DNA of 64,000 nucleotides from Muscardinus avellanarius (GCA_963383645.1 OY726560.1:154255988-154319987); one strand, 5' to 3'; counted from the first letter of the stretch, positions 33,041-45,500 are shown. Program-made: numbers and translations. The notes: generated by a model from the letters alone, not told the origin.

Positions 33041-33684
33041 ACAAAAATATCTCGAAGTAAATACAGAAAAAAAAAAAAATAAAAGGAAAGTTAGGGCCAC
33101 TAAAAAAGTATAGGGTTTTTAAAAATATAGTGAGTTCAAAGACACACCCACGTCTAGCCCTTAGAGCCTGTGAGTGGAGCTTTATTTGGGGGAAAAAATG
33201 GTCTTTAAAGATATAGTTAAGGATCTCAAGGTGAGATTGCCCAGGGAACTCTAAATACAAAGATGTGGGTACTTAAAAGAGACACACGGGGTAAAGAGGA
33301 AGCTGTGTGCAGACAGAGGCAGAGAAGAAAATGATGTGGTCTCAAAGCCGGGATCCCCAGGATCCGGCAGAAGCTAGAAGAGGCACAGACGGTACCCTAG
33401 AACCTCCAGAGGGGCTGGCCTGCTCACGCCTGGAGTCTTGAATCTTGGCCTCTAGAAGCCAAACTGAGGTCATTTGTTAGCGTAGCCAGGGGCCACTGAG
33501 CAAGCCAAGTCGACCAGTCCATCCGTGGACTGCAGGCCGGGGAGAAGTTTGTAGGCAGACAAGGCATATTACATGCATGAGTTTGGAAGTCCATTCTGAT
33601 TTTCTTTTGGAGAATGGATAGGAGAGAAAATGACGGAAGGCAGGGAGCCTGGGTTAGTCCTTCACCGTTTAAAAAATCATGACT
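33041..33684. other. Unassigned sequence
   Basis: A-rich near 33066-33085. Otherwise unrecognised. Confidence 0.4.
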
Positions 33685-33857
33685 CAGCTGGGTGTGGTGG
33701 CCATCACCTATAATCCTAGTACTTGGGAGGCTGAGATAGAAGGATTGCAGGTTCCAGGACAACCTCAGCAATTTAGTGAGGCCTTGTTTGAGAATAAAAG
33801 TGAAAAGAACCAGGAGTGTAGCTTGGAGGTAGAATGCACCTGGATTTGATTGTTACT
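33685..33857 (+). repeat. B1-dID SINE, forward (diverged)
   Basis: agctgggtgtggtggccatcacc through ccaggagtgtagcttggaggtagaatgcacctgg. Confidence 0.92.
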
Positions 33858-35186
33858 ACACACATTCACACACAACCCCATGAAACCAACCAACCAACCA
33901 ACAAACTGACCCAGAGACACCTCACAACCCCATGAATGAATTCCTTTTTAAAGTACCATTTTCTCATCGGGCTAAAATTCCCCTAGGAGGGTAGAGTGTG
34001 AAAGAAGAGCCAGCCCTGTCGCCCCCTCGGGCCCCCAGGACTCAGTATATGGGGCGTGGCCGATCAATGACTCAGTAGTGTGTTATTATTGGGTTCTTAA
34101 GTTCACCTTTACTGAGGTTTAATTTATGTACAGTAAGAGCACAGTTATTAAATGTACACTCCGGTGGGTTTTGATGGGCATATACAGTCCACAGCATCAG
34201 TACACTGATCGTTGTCAGGTTCCAAATGGAGTCATTTGTGTCAAACTCTGATCCAAAAGGTTATGAAAAGGAGCGCATCTCAGGCATGTCTGTCCGTCTG
34301 ATAACAAGAATGATCACAGGTGATTCTGCCAGGACCACAGCTTTGCATACACACAAATACTCTGTGAGGATGTCAGCCCAGCAACAGCTGCCCAGCCCTG
34401 GCCCGCTGCTACCTGTTATTGATCTGCATAGCCAACAATACTAGTTTCAGAAGGACTTATGTAACCACCCTTATTTTATGTCTGACAGCCCTTGTCCTTC
34501 TCACCTCCTTAACAACCATACATTACCAGAGCGCGTGTGCTCTGCGCAGGGCTCCTTCCCCATGAAGCTCTTTATCTTAGGACAGTTTCCTCTGGTGTTC
34601 TCTAAGGCAGCACGGGCCTGTACCCAGCTCTTCACTAGGCATTTTCAGTATCCCACATCTCGCTCCGATTAACCATTGATCCGGTTTTTCTTGGCACAGA
34701 CCAATTTTGCCCGTTTTTTGAACAAACTTTCCATAAATGAAAACTGTATATGTGCTCGTTTCTGTCTGGCTTCTCTTAGCCAGAATAACATTTTTAGATT
34801 CATTCATGTTATTGTTCAGTACTTTCTACATTTTTATCGCTGAGTAGTATTCCACTGTAAGGGTACGCCAGGGTTTATGATTTCTCTGGTTGATAAATAT
34901 TTTGGTGAATTTATTTTTTGTTCATGTGAACAAAGCAACTATAAGCATTCATTGTGTGCACATATACTTGCATTTCTCTAGGTAAATGTTTAGGTAAGTG
35001 TAGGATTAACTGCATAAGATGCAGCTAATGGTTTTCCAAAATGATTGTTCCCGTTAACAGTCATCCAAACAGTATATTAAAGTCCCAGTGGCTTTATGTC
35101 CTTGCCAACACTCATTTTTTTGGTCTTTCATTTTAGCTGTTCTAAGTAATTAAAAAGTGATGTCATTTGCTTTTTTTTTTTTTTTT

Positions 35187-35385
35187 GTGCAGGTCTGGGG
35201 ATGGAACACAGGGCATTCTACCTCTGAGCTACACCCCGGACCTATTTCTTATTCTTTATTTTGAAACAGCATCTTACTGAGTTGCAGAGGGCCTCGTAAG
35301 TTGTTGAGGCTGCCTGCAAACCACGATCCTCCTGTCTCAGCCTCCTAAGTACTGGAATTACAAGTGAGTGCCACCATGCCCGGCT
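35187..35385 (-). repeat. B1-dID SINE, reverse, inside L1M
   Basis: gtgcaggtctggggatggaac through gagtgccaccatgcccggct, with a poly(T) on the left. Confidence 0.95.
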
Positions 35386-35417
35386 TGCCATTGCTTTTTT
35401 TTTTTTTTTTTTTTTTT

Positions 35418-35592
35418 GGTGGTACTGGGGTTCCTTCTACCTCCGGGCTACACCCCCAGACCTATTTTTACATTTTTATTTGGAAACAGGGTCTCCTAAG
35501 CCAGTGCGCGCGGCTGGCTTCGAATCTGCGTGATCCTCCTGTCTCTGCCTCCCAAGCGCTGAGATTACAAGTGTGCGCCACCACACCCGGCT
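35418..35592 (-). repeat. B1-dID SINE subfamily b, reverse
   Basis: ggtggtactggggttccttc, tacctccgggctacaccccc, then the CpG-rich B1 half with gcgcgcggctggcttcgaa. Poly(T) at 35395-35417. It lies next to the previous SINE, separated by a copy of the target motif tgccattgctttt. Confidence 0.95.
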
Positions 35593-36206
35593 TGCCATTT
35601 GCTTTTAATTTGCATGTCACTGATGATGAGTTGAACATTTTTTCACCTCCTTTTTGGCCATTTGTGTGTGTCTTCTTTTGTGAAGTGTCCATTCAATACT
35701 TTTGTATAGACTGGGTGGTTTGTCTTGTTATTGAGTTGTAAACAAGTTTTTTTTAAATGTATTCTAGATATAGAACTTTTAGTAGATATGTGCATTACAA
35801 TATTTTCTCTCAATCTGTGGCTTGTCTTTTCATTTTTAACATGATTTATTTTGAAGAGTTTTTAATTTTGGTAAAGTCCCATTTTTAATTTTTTTCTTTG
35901 AGAATTAATCTTAGGCAGGGGTTGTTTTTGTCTAAAAAATATTTGCCTACCTCAAAAGCATGAGACTTTTCTCCTATTTTCTTCTTCTGTAATTACTTTA
36001 GCATAAGCTTTTACTCTTAGGTCTGTGATCCACGTGAATTAATTTTATGTGTTCTGTGAAGTCGGGATGTGGGTTCATCATTATTTTTGAGGTGAATTGA
36101 GTGGTACAGATATACCAGTGAGGAGGGCAGGTAAGAGGGATGTTCATTCCAACCATTAACTAACCAATTCAACATTTGCTTTGAGATTTGTTTTGTTTTG
36201 TTTTTG

Positions 36207-36405
36207 TGGTACTGAGGATGGAACCCAGGGGCCTTCTGCCTCTGAGCTACACTCTCAGCCTATTTTTTTATTCTTTATTTTGAAACAGGGTGTCACCGAG
36301 TTGCAAAGGGCCTCACTAAGTAGCTGAGGCTGTCTGTGAACCGTGATCCTCCTTTCTCAGCCTCCAAATGCTGGGATTACAAGCGTGCGCCACCACCGCC
36401 TGGCT
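36207..36405 (-). repeat. B1-dID SINE, reverse
   Basis: gtggtactgaggatggaaccc through aagcgtgcgccaccaccgcctggct. Confidence 0.96.
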
Positions 36406-36837
36406 GTTTTGAAAAATTTTGGTGACAGTCACTGTGCGAAGTTCTAGTGTTACATACTGGTAGTGAAATAGATGCATCTCCTACCAGTGTAGAGTTTATC
36501 CCATGGACTAGGCAGACAGACATGAAAGAACCTCACAAATAAACATAGAGGATGGCCATGGTGGGAACTGGTGGGGACGAGGGAAGAGTGCCCTAGGACC
36601 GTGTAGAGTCGGGAGAAGACTTTCCATGAAGACACGACGATGGAGTAGAAAACCAAAGGGCAGAGAAAAGGCAACCAGGCAGGTGGGCTTGAGGACAGGG
36701 GCCTCGGGAGGGGAGTGCAGGGTAGGTAGAGCAGCAGGTGTTTACCTTCTGGTTGGAGCCTGCACATCTGGGCCGTGTAGGAATTGCTGTGTTTTGTTTT
36801 TATCCTGAGAAAAATGAGAGGGCACTGAAGTGTTTGA

Positions 36838-36868
<31 letters not shown>

Positions 36869-37144
36869 CATCTTACACACATTTCTCTTGAGTCCATGGA
36901 GGACAGACCACATTCTCTGGTCACCACTAGGCTCGTGTTGACAGGCCGCAGTTCTCAGGAGATCTGTGCTCTGCTCATGGGGATCTGGCCTTGGGACAGG
37001 GACAAGTGTGGCCCAGGCCCCAGTGGGACGAGGAGAAGGGACACCATCACCGCATCTGAAAGTGTGCCAAGCCTTCTCCTAGCCGGGATCTTGCGTCCCT
37101 GCATGACAATTTGATCAGATAAAGTGATTTGATTAGTAGTTCTT
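36406..37144. other. Unassigned sequence with (TG)n
   Basis: TG array at 36841-36868. The rest is unassigned. Confidence 0.45.
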
Positions 37145-37260
37145 GTAGTTTCCAACTTCACAGAGGAGGAAGCTGAGGATCCAAGAAGATAGGGTCTTGC
37201 TGGGGATGATTGGGCCAGGCAGGAATGATACCAAGACTCAAATCTGGCCTTCCCGGCCCA
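37145..37260 (-). repeat. MIR-type relic, reverse
   Basis: Contains cacagaggaggaagctgaggatcc, then actcaaatctggcc. Confidence 0.55.
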
Positions 37261-37499
37261 AAGCTCCCTCTCTTTCTCCAGCACAACGTGGTCCTGTCCA
37301 AGGTGGCTCTAAGTTCTCCTGTGCTCCTGCTGCGGGCCATTTCCTGGTGAAGAGTGGGCTGTGGACCTGTTGTGTGAATGACTCCTTGCTGTAGCTGTTT
37401 AGGGCTCAGTGGTTGTGTTCTATGAGAACTGAAAATGTGTCCGATGACTGTCCCTGGTTCTAACCTACCTGGGCAGACCTGGCCAGGATCCTCTTCAGA

Positions 37500-37735
37500 G
37501 CAAGATGAGAGAGCTCTGGGCATGGAGTCAGCCAACCGCGTCTCCATCTTGGCCCTCCACCCAGCAGGGCGACACTGGGGCAAGTCACTTAGGCTTCGTG
37601 CATCTTATCTTCAAAACATGAGTTACAGTAGTGGCAGCATGACCAGGTGGCCATGAAAATGGAATGGAGCAACCTTTTTAGGTGAAAATGTCCCAGTGTT
37701 TGGCTCACAGTAGGAGCTTAATAAATGCTGGCTGC
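37500..37735 (+). repeat. MIR SINE, nearly full length
   Basis: Contains agctctgggcatggagtcagcc, then gacactggggcaagtcactt, then catcttatcttcaaaacatgag and a cagtaggagcttaataaatgctgg end. Confidence 0.88.
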
Positions 37736-37974
37736 TATGGCGCCACATAATTCTTTCCACTGCTAGGGAGGAAAGTTAGTTGCACGGTCACGGTGCTATT
37801 ATCATCACCATTACTAGGGGGAAAAGGACACGTTGATTTATCCTGAAAAAGTCCTCTTTTTGTGCCGGCCAAATGCCTGCCTCCGAACGACTCGGCACTC
37901 CGAGGTGCTCACGGTTCTGAAACTGCAAGACTGATTTGTGGTAATAATCCTTCTCACGCGCAGCGTTTTTCCCT

Positions 37975-38125
37975 TTGCTAAGCACCGTCACATCTCTTAC
38001 TGCACTTTGTCCCCAAATAACCCTCGGAGGTTGGCCAGGCTGGAGTGATTATCCCCGTTTCCTAGATGAGAAAACAGAGATGGAAAACAAACGCGGCTGG
38101 CCCCAGCTCACAAGGAAGGATGGAG
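37975..38125 (-). repeat. MIR-type relic, reverse
   Basis: Contains tttgctaagcaccgtcacatctc, then gattatccccgtttcctagatgagaaaacagagatgg. Confidence 0.65.
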
Positions 38126-38296
38126 ACAAAGGAAGGGTGCCAACGTGGCTGGCTTCTCTAACACTCCCGGGGTGTAGACAAGAGGCGTCATTTGAGCGGG
38201 CTCCATTTGTCAAGTGCATACTTGACAGGTTAACTCATCGTATACGTAGTAACTCATTTAATCTGCTCAATAATCCAATGGAGGCTGATATTGTCA

Positions 38297-38343
38297 TCTA
38301 TCTATCTATCTATCTATCTATCGTCTATTTATCTATTTATTTA
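38297..38343. repeat. (TCTA)n/(ATTT)n microsatellite
   Basis: TCTA at 38297-38322, then ATTT units, at the SINE A-tail. Confidence 0.96.
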
Positions 38344-38512
38344 TGGTACTGGGTTCAAGCCCCCAGCCCTATTTTATTTTCATATTTGAGACAGGATCTT
38401 GCTAGGTTGATGAGAATCTCACTACTTGCTGAGGCAGTTCTCAAACCTGCCATCCTCCTGTCTCAGCCTCCCAAGTACTGGGATCACAGGCGTGGGCCAC
38501 CACACCTAGCCT
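38344..38512 (-). repeat. B1-dID SINE, reverse, ID half deleted
   Basis: The ID half is shortened to ggtactgggttcaagcccccagccc, losing the region between the A and B boxes. The B1 half is complete. Confidence 0.93.
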
Positions 38513-38799
38513 CCTTTTACTTATGAGGAAACTCATCTCCCAGAGGTTTTATTAGTGACCAGAGACCCCCTGACTGGTAAGTGAGGGTTCATTTAGGATC
38601 CTCACTCCTCCATCCCAGTCCAGCCAATGGCAAAACTGTCTCTTTTTCTGCTTTCTTGGAGGAGCAAAGGATGCCTGCAGTAGAAGCGGCAGGAACTGCC
38701 AGGACAGACATGGCTTTGAGTCATTTCCTATTTTAACTGGGTTAAATGAAGCCTTCATCTTCATGACTGTTGCTATCATGGCCGGGCTGATGTCTGGGT

Positions 38800-39960
38800 G
38801 TCTGTTTAGGAGCTAACAGGTTTAGTTTTATTGTTTTGTCAAAATACTGCAGAAATCAATATATCTCCATAATTCAGTGTTATACCAAGAGGCATTTTTG
38901 TGCCATATATAGCAAAAATTGTATTATACTTTTGAGATCCCAGGTAACGATGACAAAGTGGTCTGTGTTCAATTCCAGCATTAACGTCTGGTTTGAACAA
39001 AGCTTGACATATGATCTCAGCGCTAAGAGGCTTTAATATTAAGATCTCTAACTGTAATTTATGTGACAGAAGATAGGGTTTAGCATAATAAAATGTAATG
39101 GGCTCCTCAAATGAAGAGGACGAGCGACAATTGAAAACAAGGTAAAAATGGTAAATTATAAATAACAGTAAATCTACCTTTATGTTGTTACTTCATTTAT
39201 TTTTGATTTGTTAGATAGGCTCTATAATTTCTCATTTTCCCATGTTTCAGAACAGGACATTTCTCAAATGGTGCCGATTGGAAATGAGAGGCCAGAGTCA
39301 CCGTTGGCCTGAGCTCGCTATTCAAGGGGCACGGGCATTTCTGCCGCAGTTCTGGTATCCCCAGGTGCTAAGGCTTAATCTGTATGTTTCTATTGACCTG
39401 TTTCTGTCTCCTCTTCTCTTTGTCCCTTTTCTATTTTTTTTTCTTCTCGGTACTTATTTATGGGTTTGTTTACATTTTTTAAATCAGCCTCTGCTTATCA
39501 ATGCCAAGATGCAAATTTGCACGCAGGCTGTATAAACATTAAGGACTTTAGACCACACTCTAGAAAGTTAAATTTACACAAAGAAAGGTGAATGAGCAAA
39601 CCTGTGAACTCCGTGGGGGCGATCAGGCTTGTGGCGCTTGAGCAGTTTGGATGGAGCGTCCTCCGTGCAATGGGCCAAATAGTTTATGGACATTTTGTCA
39701 CCCCATAGAGAAAAGTTGGCAGCTCTTTCAGGGAGAGTTTTCTGGGATTTAACTTTGGAATTAGCTTGTGAGATCTTGACTAATGCTTTACTTTATTTAA
39801 TTACTTTCTTCTTTTCATTTGTATTCTCAAAATTTATTTACTTTCGAATTTTGGAAAAGGGTAGAGGTAGCACAGATGCTTCAGAAAGATCTTATGGTAA
39901 AGTTTGGTCTTTAGGGATATATATATTTTATGTCTTTGGAAGAGCCTGACTCCGTCTGGT
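38800..39960. promoter_or_regulatory. Candidate conserved non-coding block I
   Basis: The longest repeat-free AT-rich block in the second half (1.16 kb). Examples: caaatcaatatatctccataattcag-type context, ctgtaatttatgtgacag, ggtaaattataaataacag, tttatttaattactttc. No splice-bounded frame. Regulatory role inferred from texture only. Confidence 0.42.
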
Positions 39961-41019
39961 TTAGCAATGACGAGCCTACCGCCCTGCTGTGCTAGCAGCA
40001 CCAACCTTGGAGAATTCTACTCCATAGAAGTCTGCCCCAGTAGGAAAGGGGAAAGAAAAGATAACAACCCACTCTTCTCCCATCACAACTGGCACTGAAC
40101 GTTTTTGAAGCGCTTGCTTTGGTTACACGAGGACTTAGTTTGCCGGCCCTCCCTCTCTTGCCCCAGGGGCCGAGATGGAGTCTTGACGGTAGCATCTGGT
40201 GGAGCGAGTGGGAAGGTGTATCCGTCCTGGACTGCTGATCGCCTTCCCGCAGCATCACCAAATGCGTGCCCGCTACCTGCCCCATTCGGTTGTATTTGCT
40301 GAGAGACTCCTGTGACACCTGTCTGAAAATCCTGGAGGATACAGCGGTCTGCCATCAGACAGTGCCATCTGGGTGGGAACCACTTCAGCAGGTCCCTTTC
40401 CTTCCAGGGCAGGAGGGACGCCAGGCTCAGGGGTCACGCTTAGATCTTGCAAGTAGGGGGCTAAGGGTTGGCACAGCCATGAGCAGGACCTGGAAGCAGC
40501 TGTTCAGCAGGAGATTCATGGCGTCTCCCTTGGAAGCTGCCTATCCTAGGCCCCCGTGAACTCAGCCGGATGCCTCTGCAGCCTTGCCTGCCTGCAGCTC
40601 TAAAGTGGGTGAGCAGACCTCCATCTTTAGATTTGATCTCTGTCCCTCTTTCTGCTTGCAGCTGCTACAGGAGAATAATAAAGGCAGCTCCTTTGTGCCC
40701 TCCTGTCTGTCTTTCAAATCTTGCACAGGAAGATTGGTCCATCTTAACCCAGAGGCAGACAGGGAGAAGGATTCTGAGAAACATGGCTTGCATAGGGGAA
40801 CTTTGGGAAGAACCCATGGTCAAGTTCCTATGAATCCATCTGCGCCTCCTCCAATTTCCTGGGCCTGATTTCCTTTCCTTTCCTTCTTCTGAGTCCTGGA
40901 GGGCCCTGGCCTCAGTTTTGATGTCATTTGTTCAGGGGCACCTGGTCCCTGAGACTGGGGAGTCCACTGATTGTCCTTATAGGGCCCTACATGTCTCCTT
41001 CAGGTGTGTTCACATATGT
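39961..41019. other. Unassigned sequence
   Basis: No named repeat. Overlapping frames on both strands at 39992-40559 show no domain. Confidence 0.4.
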
Positions 41020-41170
41020 TAATAAATGCTTATCTGTGTAATTACGTGTTTACTGTTCTGGGTCCTTGCCAGGCCAAATTCCATGAGGTTAGAAGCTGTG
41101 CCTTTCTTGTTCATGGCCCTATTCTTAGAATTCCCCGCAGTGCGGCCCTGGAAAATGTACACTGTTGGAA
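41020..41170 (+). repeat. L2-type relic
   Basis: Contains ttccatgaggttagaagctgtgcctttcttgttcatggccc, matching the L2 3' segment (gtgagctccatgagggcaggg...). Confidence 0.5.
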
Positions 41171-44100
41171 TGGAGGGCTAAAGGCTTGTTTTCCATTTTT
41201 CTCAAAGCTAGGTTTTTGCTTAGGATGAGCTGCAGTACACTCGATCATAAACCTTGGTGACGATGTCTCGCCATTCCTACCTTGTTATATTTAGTCTACA
41301 AAATCACTTTTAATTCATTCATTCATTCATCTAGGACTTATTTCGGAATGCCTATGGTGTCCATAGCATCAAAGAGGTCTGCAGTTTACCTACAGTGTAC
41401 ACAGGTAGGACTGGGGCTCAGTATGATGGAGTGAGGCCCGTTTCTAAGTGGCTGAGACTCAGCCGGTGCTCACTGCATTTCCTTGACGCAGGCCACACCC
41501 TGTGGCTTCGGTGTTTGGAGGACCATGGGAACGCAAACAAAGCACATGATTGTAGTAATCATTTTCTAACTGTTCTGGTCACACGTGTCTAACGTGTCTA
41601 AGTGGTAGATTCAAAATAAATGAGTGTTGGAAATAGAGTTTTCAGTAAGGACCCATGACTAAAAATGTTGTAAATTATGATTTTAGGCAACTTTCCCCCT
41701 CTCGGTACAAATGTCGTGCATTTAGAACTGACTCTCACACTTACAAAAGCATCAGCCTGCTGACATCCCTTATTAGCAGGAACCCACTGTGGATTAAATG
41801 AGATTCCGTAGCCCAAGGAAACGTATCTGAGGCTCAACAGTCTGAGAACATGAGAAGTGTTACCCAGGGGGATATGATTTATGAAAGTTCCCTGACTTTG
41901 CTGCAGTTTTCTTTGAATCCTTAAATACCAAAACATTTAGAAAATAGTCTAAATATTTACTTGCTGCAAAAGAATGGCCATAGCAGGCGCTGGAGGTCGG
42001 AAGGCAAAGGGCAGAGGGGGCGGCCGTTGTCCACGGATCCTCTCTGGTGCGCTCTCCTGGGGCCTTTCTTCTGAGCCCCTCCCCTCCCACCCTCTCACCC
42101 GTTGGGCTGGTCACTGGGGTCCCAGGCCTTTGCGAAGCCCAGCTCTGCTGCCTACACCCAGCAAAACCCCAATCTCGCAGCGAGTGCTGTGTCTCTTCCA
42201 TTCCAGGACCATCTCCTTAGGTCCTTAGGAGCCTTCGGTCTCCCAGCCGCAGGAGAGCACCCTGAGAAACTTTCGGTGGCTTTGTTGCAAAACTAAAGGG
42301 ACATTATGTGATTCTGATAAAAATATCTGCAGACAAGTCTTTGGTTGAAAGCCAGAAACCAGCAGCTGTAGCATGGCAGCCTTTGCTCACTCTGGCCCAC
42401 GGGCTTCTCCTGAAGTACTACTGGCTGGTAAGGAGAGGCCAGCTGGGGGCGGGTGGAGCTTCTCAAGATGGGGCCACTCTGGTCCAGGATTTTAGCGACC
42501 TTGCCTCCCACCTGGGGCAGAATGACCAGGGTGTGAGCGCGCTGCACGGGAGGCACCGGGCACTTGAATTTGTAGGAGAACAGACTCAGTTCAGGCTGCT
42601 CTGAGAAGGCCGAGTGCTTCCACACAACTGTCACGGAAGCTGACTCGCTGAGCTCTTCCTCCGGTTTTGCGCTTCTGATTTTTTAATTTTTTTTAATTTT
42701 TAGTTAAACAAAAAAAAGTTAACTGGGATGGGCTCTGGGCGGCCCTGCTGCTGCTCACAGTGTGGGCGATCACTGACTCGGGCCATGCTGAGCAGGAGCA
42801 GAGCGGCAGAGTTGCTCACGCGCCGGTACCCACACAGAAGGTGAGGAAGAAATGGGTCCTTCGTGGAGCCGCGCTGCTCCCTGGAGGGAGGGGACTTGTC
42901 CAGAGGAGCCGGGTGACAGCAGGGCTTCGTGATCACAGCTGCATGCTGACTCGAGTGCCACGGGATGGCATGGGCACTGTGGGCTTGCCACGAGCCACCT
43001 CGGGAACCCTCCCAGGGCCCGAGGGGAGCTGAGGAGGGGTGTCGTCCTGCCCAGGCCCCTGAGCTCCTACCCCCTTCTCCCAAGCCTGGGCTCTGTCAGA
43101 GCCCCACTTCCTGACCTCTCCCCTAACCCAAGTTTCTTTCTACTCCCCCTGGTCCTCCTTTGGTGTCCACTCCCCCTCCACCCCTTTGGGGTAGAGCTCG
43201 AGGTTTACCTCACCCCACAGCCTTCCTCAACCCCATCACCCACTCATTCCTTCTGCCAAATTTTTTCCGAGATGAGACCAGGGTCAACTAAGCAGCCTCC
43301 AGAGAGGCATCCCGAGGCCAACTAGAGACTTTCCGTTTTCCCTCGGTACCCTGGGGATTGGTGGCAGGACCCTCCCACACCCTGCTCCCAGTGTTCTAAT
43401 TCCTGGTACGAAGTGTCCGAGCACTTGCAAAGAGCCCCTGAGCATTCTCCTTTCTACTCTGAATCAGCACTGGATTACAAACAATACCTAACTCGATGCC
43501 AATGCCGTGGAGATATGGACTACTGTTTAGGGGATAATGACAAGGAAGGAAGTCTGTACGTGTTCATAGGGTTTTTTTTTTTTTAACGCTCTTGATCTCC
43601 AGGTGTATAGCCCATGGATACAGAAGGGTGCTTGTGCCCAGTCCCAGTAGCATCCCCGACTCATGTTCAACTCGCAGCTCACCACCGGTCTAGGAATTGG
43701 GCCTCCCCCGACAGCCTAGTTCCCAGCCTTGACCTTCCTCCCAGCAATTCTACCCAGAGACGCAGGGAATGCTTTGCGAGATACAGATGTGATCTTGGAA
43801 GCGTGGGGGATTTGTCAACTAGCCGCTGAGAGCCTGAGGCCAGGCAGGGCTTTCTACATCCACATGTGATAGTCTGGTGCTCTGGATGTCTGGTGGGAGC
43901 CTGGCAGAGCACTGGATGGGTGGGGACAATGGTAGAGAGTTGCAAGGAGCACCCTGTCTCACACGTGAGGTGGCTGGCTGTTGAGTGTGCAAACTCACGA
44001 GGCTGTCTCGACCCCTCTGTGTTTCTAGGACACTTTTTGCCTGGTCCTGCTCTCTCTGGTGGCAGAACCCCCTTCCCCCCCGAGCTGCCCAGAACAAAAG

Positions 44101-44360
44101 GGTTCACCAGGCACACTTAAGACCTCCTCAGCCTCCACTGGAGGAGCTTAAACTTGGAGGGCTAGTGGGGTTCGCACGGGTCTGGAGCAAGCCGAGAGGC
44201 ACTGGGGGAAGATCACCTTGTCTCCGTGCTCCGCTCCAGCCTCATTTCATGGCAGATGTTCATCTATATCCTTAGCTGCTTTGCAGAAAAATCTCCTTAT
44301 GAGGGGAAAATGTATATGTATGACATTTGTTCTCAACCAGGTAGAATTAAAGATATCTCA
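41171..44360. other. 3.2-kb unassigned, repeat-poor stretch
   Basis: No SINE insertion at all. It includes a short (ATTC)n at about 41318-41330 and GC-rich parts at about 42000-43100 and 43600-44200. Several frames of 100-145 codons occur on both strands but overlap each other. I see no domain, splice-consensus pair or polyadenylation context that would justify a gene. A promoter or exon of a host gene cannot be excluded. Confidence 0.35.
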
Positions 44361-44555
44361 GAGCCAGGCATAGTGGTGCATGCCTGTATTTCCAGTACTT
44401 GGGAGGCTGGGACAGGCGGATCACAGGCTCGAGACCAGCCTCAGCAACTTAGTGAGGTCCCTCAGCAACTGAGCTAAACCTTGTTTCAAAAAAAAGGTGG
44501 GGGGCTGGGGGTGTAGGTTGGAGGCAAAATGCCTCTGAGTTCAACCTCCAGTACC
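44361..44555 (+). repeat. B1-dID SINE, forward
   Basis: gagccaggcatagtggtgcatgcc through ggctgggggtgtaggttggag...caacctccagtacc. Possible target duplication aaagatat at 44350 and 44569. Confidence 0.94.
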
Positions 44556-44775
44556 ATCCCCCTAAACAAAAGATATTCTGTGTGTCACTTAATATTCAAT
44601 GTTGAAAGGCCCTTCTCTGATTTTCCTGGGGTGTCTGAGAGCTGGGTGGACAGGGGGCAAGATGGTTTGGCTCTGGGGGGCACCTGTCACCCAGTGTTAT
44701 CTGGCACTGACTGCTTTAGAGGTAGAAACCCTCCCAGTCTGTGATTCCCAGTGGGAATCCCTTCTTCATTAGATC

Positions 44776-44896
44776 TCCATCATCGCCGTTAACAACATCA
44801 TCACCGTTATCATCACCATCATCATCATCACCGTTATCCTCACCATCATCATCACCGTTATCCTCACCATCATCATCACCGTTATCCTCACCATCA
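44776..44896. repeat. 24-bp minisatellite
   Basis: Units of the form caccgttatcctcaccatcatcat, with about three well-preserved copies preceded by variant CAT-rich copies. The minus-strand frame would read an acidic DGEDNGDD repeat, which is a repeat artefact. Confidence 0.92.
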
Positions 44897-45099
44897 GTCC
44901 TTAAAGCGAGGGGAATGGCTGAATCCATTTAACTGTGAGCCTTTAATTCTGACAAGCTTTCTATTTCCCTCATTTTCTCTAGCACTTTCTAAGCATCGGG
45001 TGTGACAGGCTTTAGGATTTGATCACAGCACCATCTACTGGGTACTAGTTTTCCCATTTTTCTAGGTCTTCCCCCCACATTGAGGTGTGATCTTTCTTT

Positions 45100-45500
45100 C
45101 AGGTTCTTTTCCCTCCCTTATCTCCTGCTCTTTCTCCCAGTGAAGGTAACAATTGTTAGTTTGAAAAGGTGTCATCAGTTAATTCATAAAAGCCAGGCCC
45201 TTCTAAAACGACAGAGAGCTGACACCCCTCTCTGGGAAGGACTGACTTACAAAGACAATGGCCCGCACGTACTGTGGTGCGTTTCATGTAATTATTTCCC
45301 AGGATCAATAATCTCATCAGTGGGCTCCGCGATGGGGACGTCATGGTAATGAATGGCTGGGCGAGGCGGCCGTCGCAAGTGCTGTCCTTAGCCCTGTCAC
45401 CTCTGAGCTGCCCAAGGGCATGACGGGAATCAGGGCTCTGCCAGGTCAAAAAATTAATCATAGTTATCCTCAACTCATATTCGGGTAATTTGCCTTTCGT
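45100..45500. promoter_or_regulatory. Candidate conserved non-coding block J
   Basis: Repeat-free, AT-rich with retained CpGs (cccgcacgtactgtggtgcg, gcgaggcggccgtcgcaag). It carries a CRE-like gacgtcat (45337-45344) and gatcaataatc plus taattattt cores. No coding frame of interest. Confidence 0.48.

Larger units (their letters stand above)
34095..36110 (-). mobile_element. Ancient L1M 3' UTR and ORF2 end, antisense
   Basis: Reads as antisense L1M throughout: agttcacctttactgagg...tgtacactccggtggg (3' UTR), tctgtctggcttctcttagccag, tcgctgagtagtattccactg, ttttccaaaatgattgttccc, ggtgaattaattttatgt-type ORF2 end. It contains many stops and indels and is interrupted by two SINEs. No functional frame remains. 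Confidence 0.88.
38235..38610 (-). repeat. MIR3/L2-type relic split by SINE and (TCTA)n
   Basis: The left part gtaactcatttaatctgctcaataatccaatgg continues after the SINE as tatgaggaaactcatctcccagaggttttattagtgacc and gactggtaagtg. Confidence 0.65.

Noticed and set aside
44776..44896. CRISPR-like regular repeats
   Set aside because: A contiguous minisatellite without unique spacers, in a mammalian genome.
44716..44928. Acidic DGEDNGDD repeat protein on the minus strand
   Set aside because: Arises from the 24-bp minisatellite. No flanking coding context.
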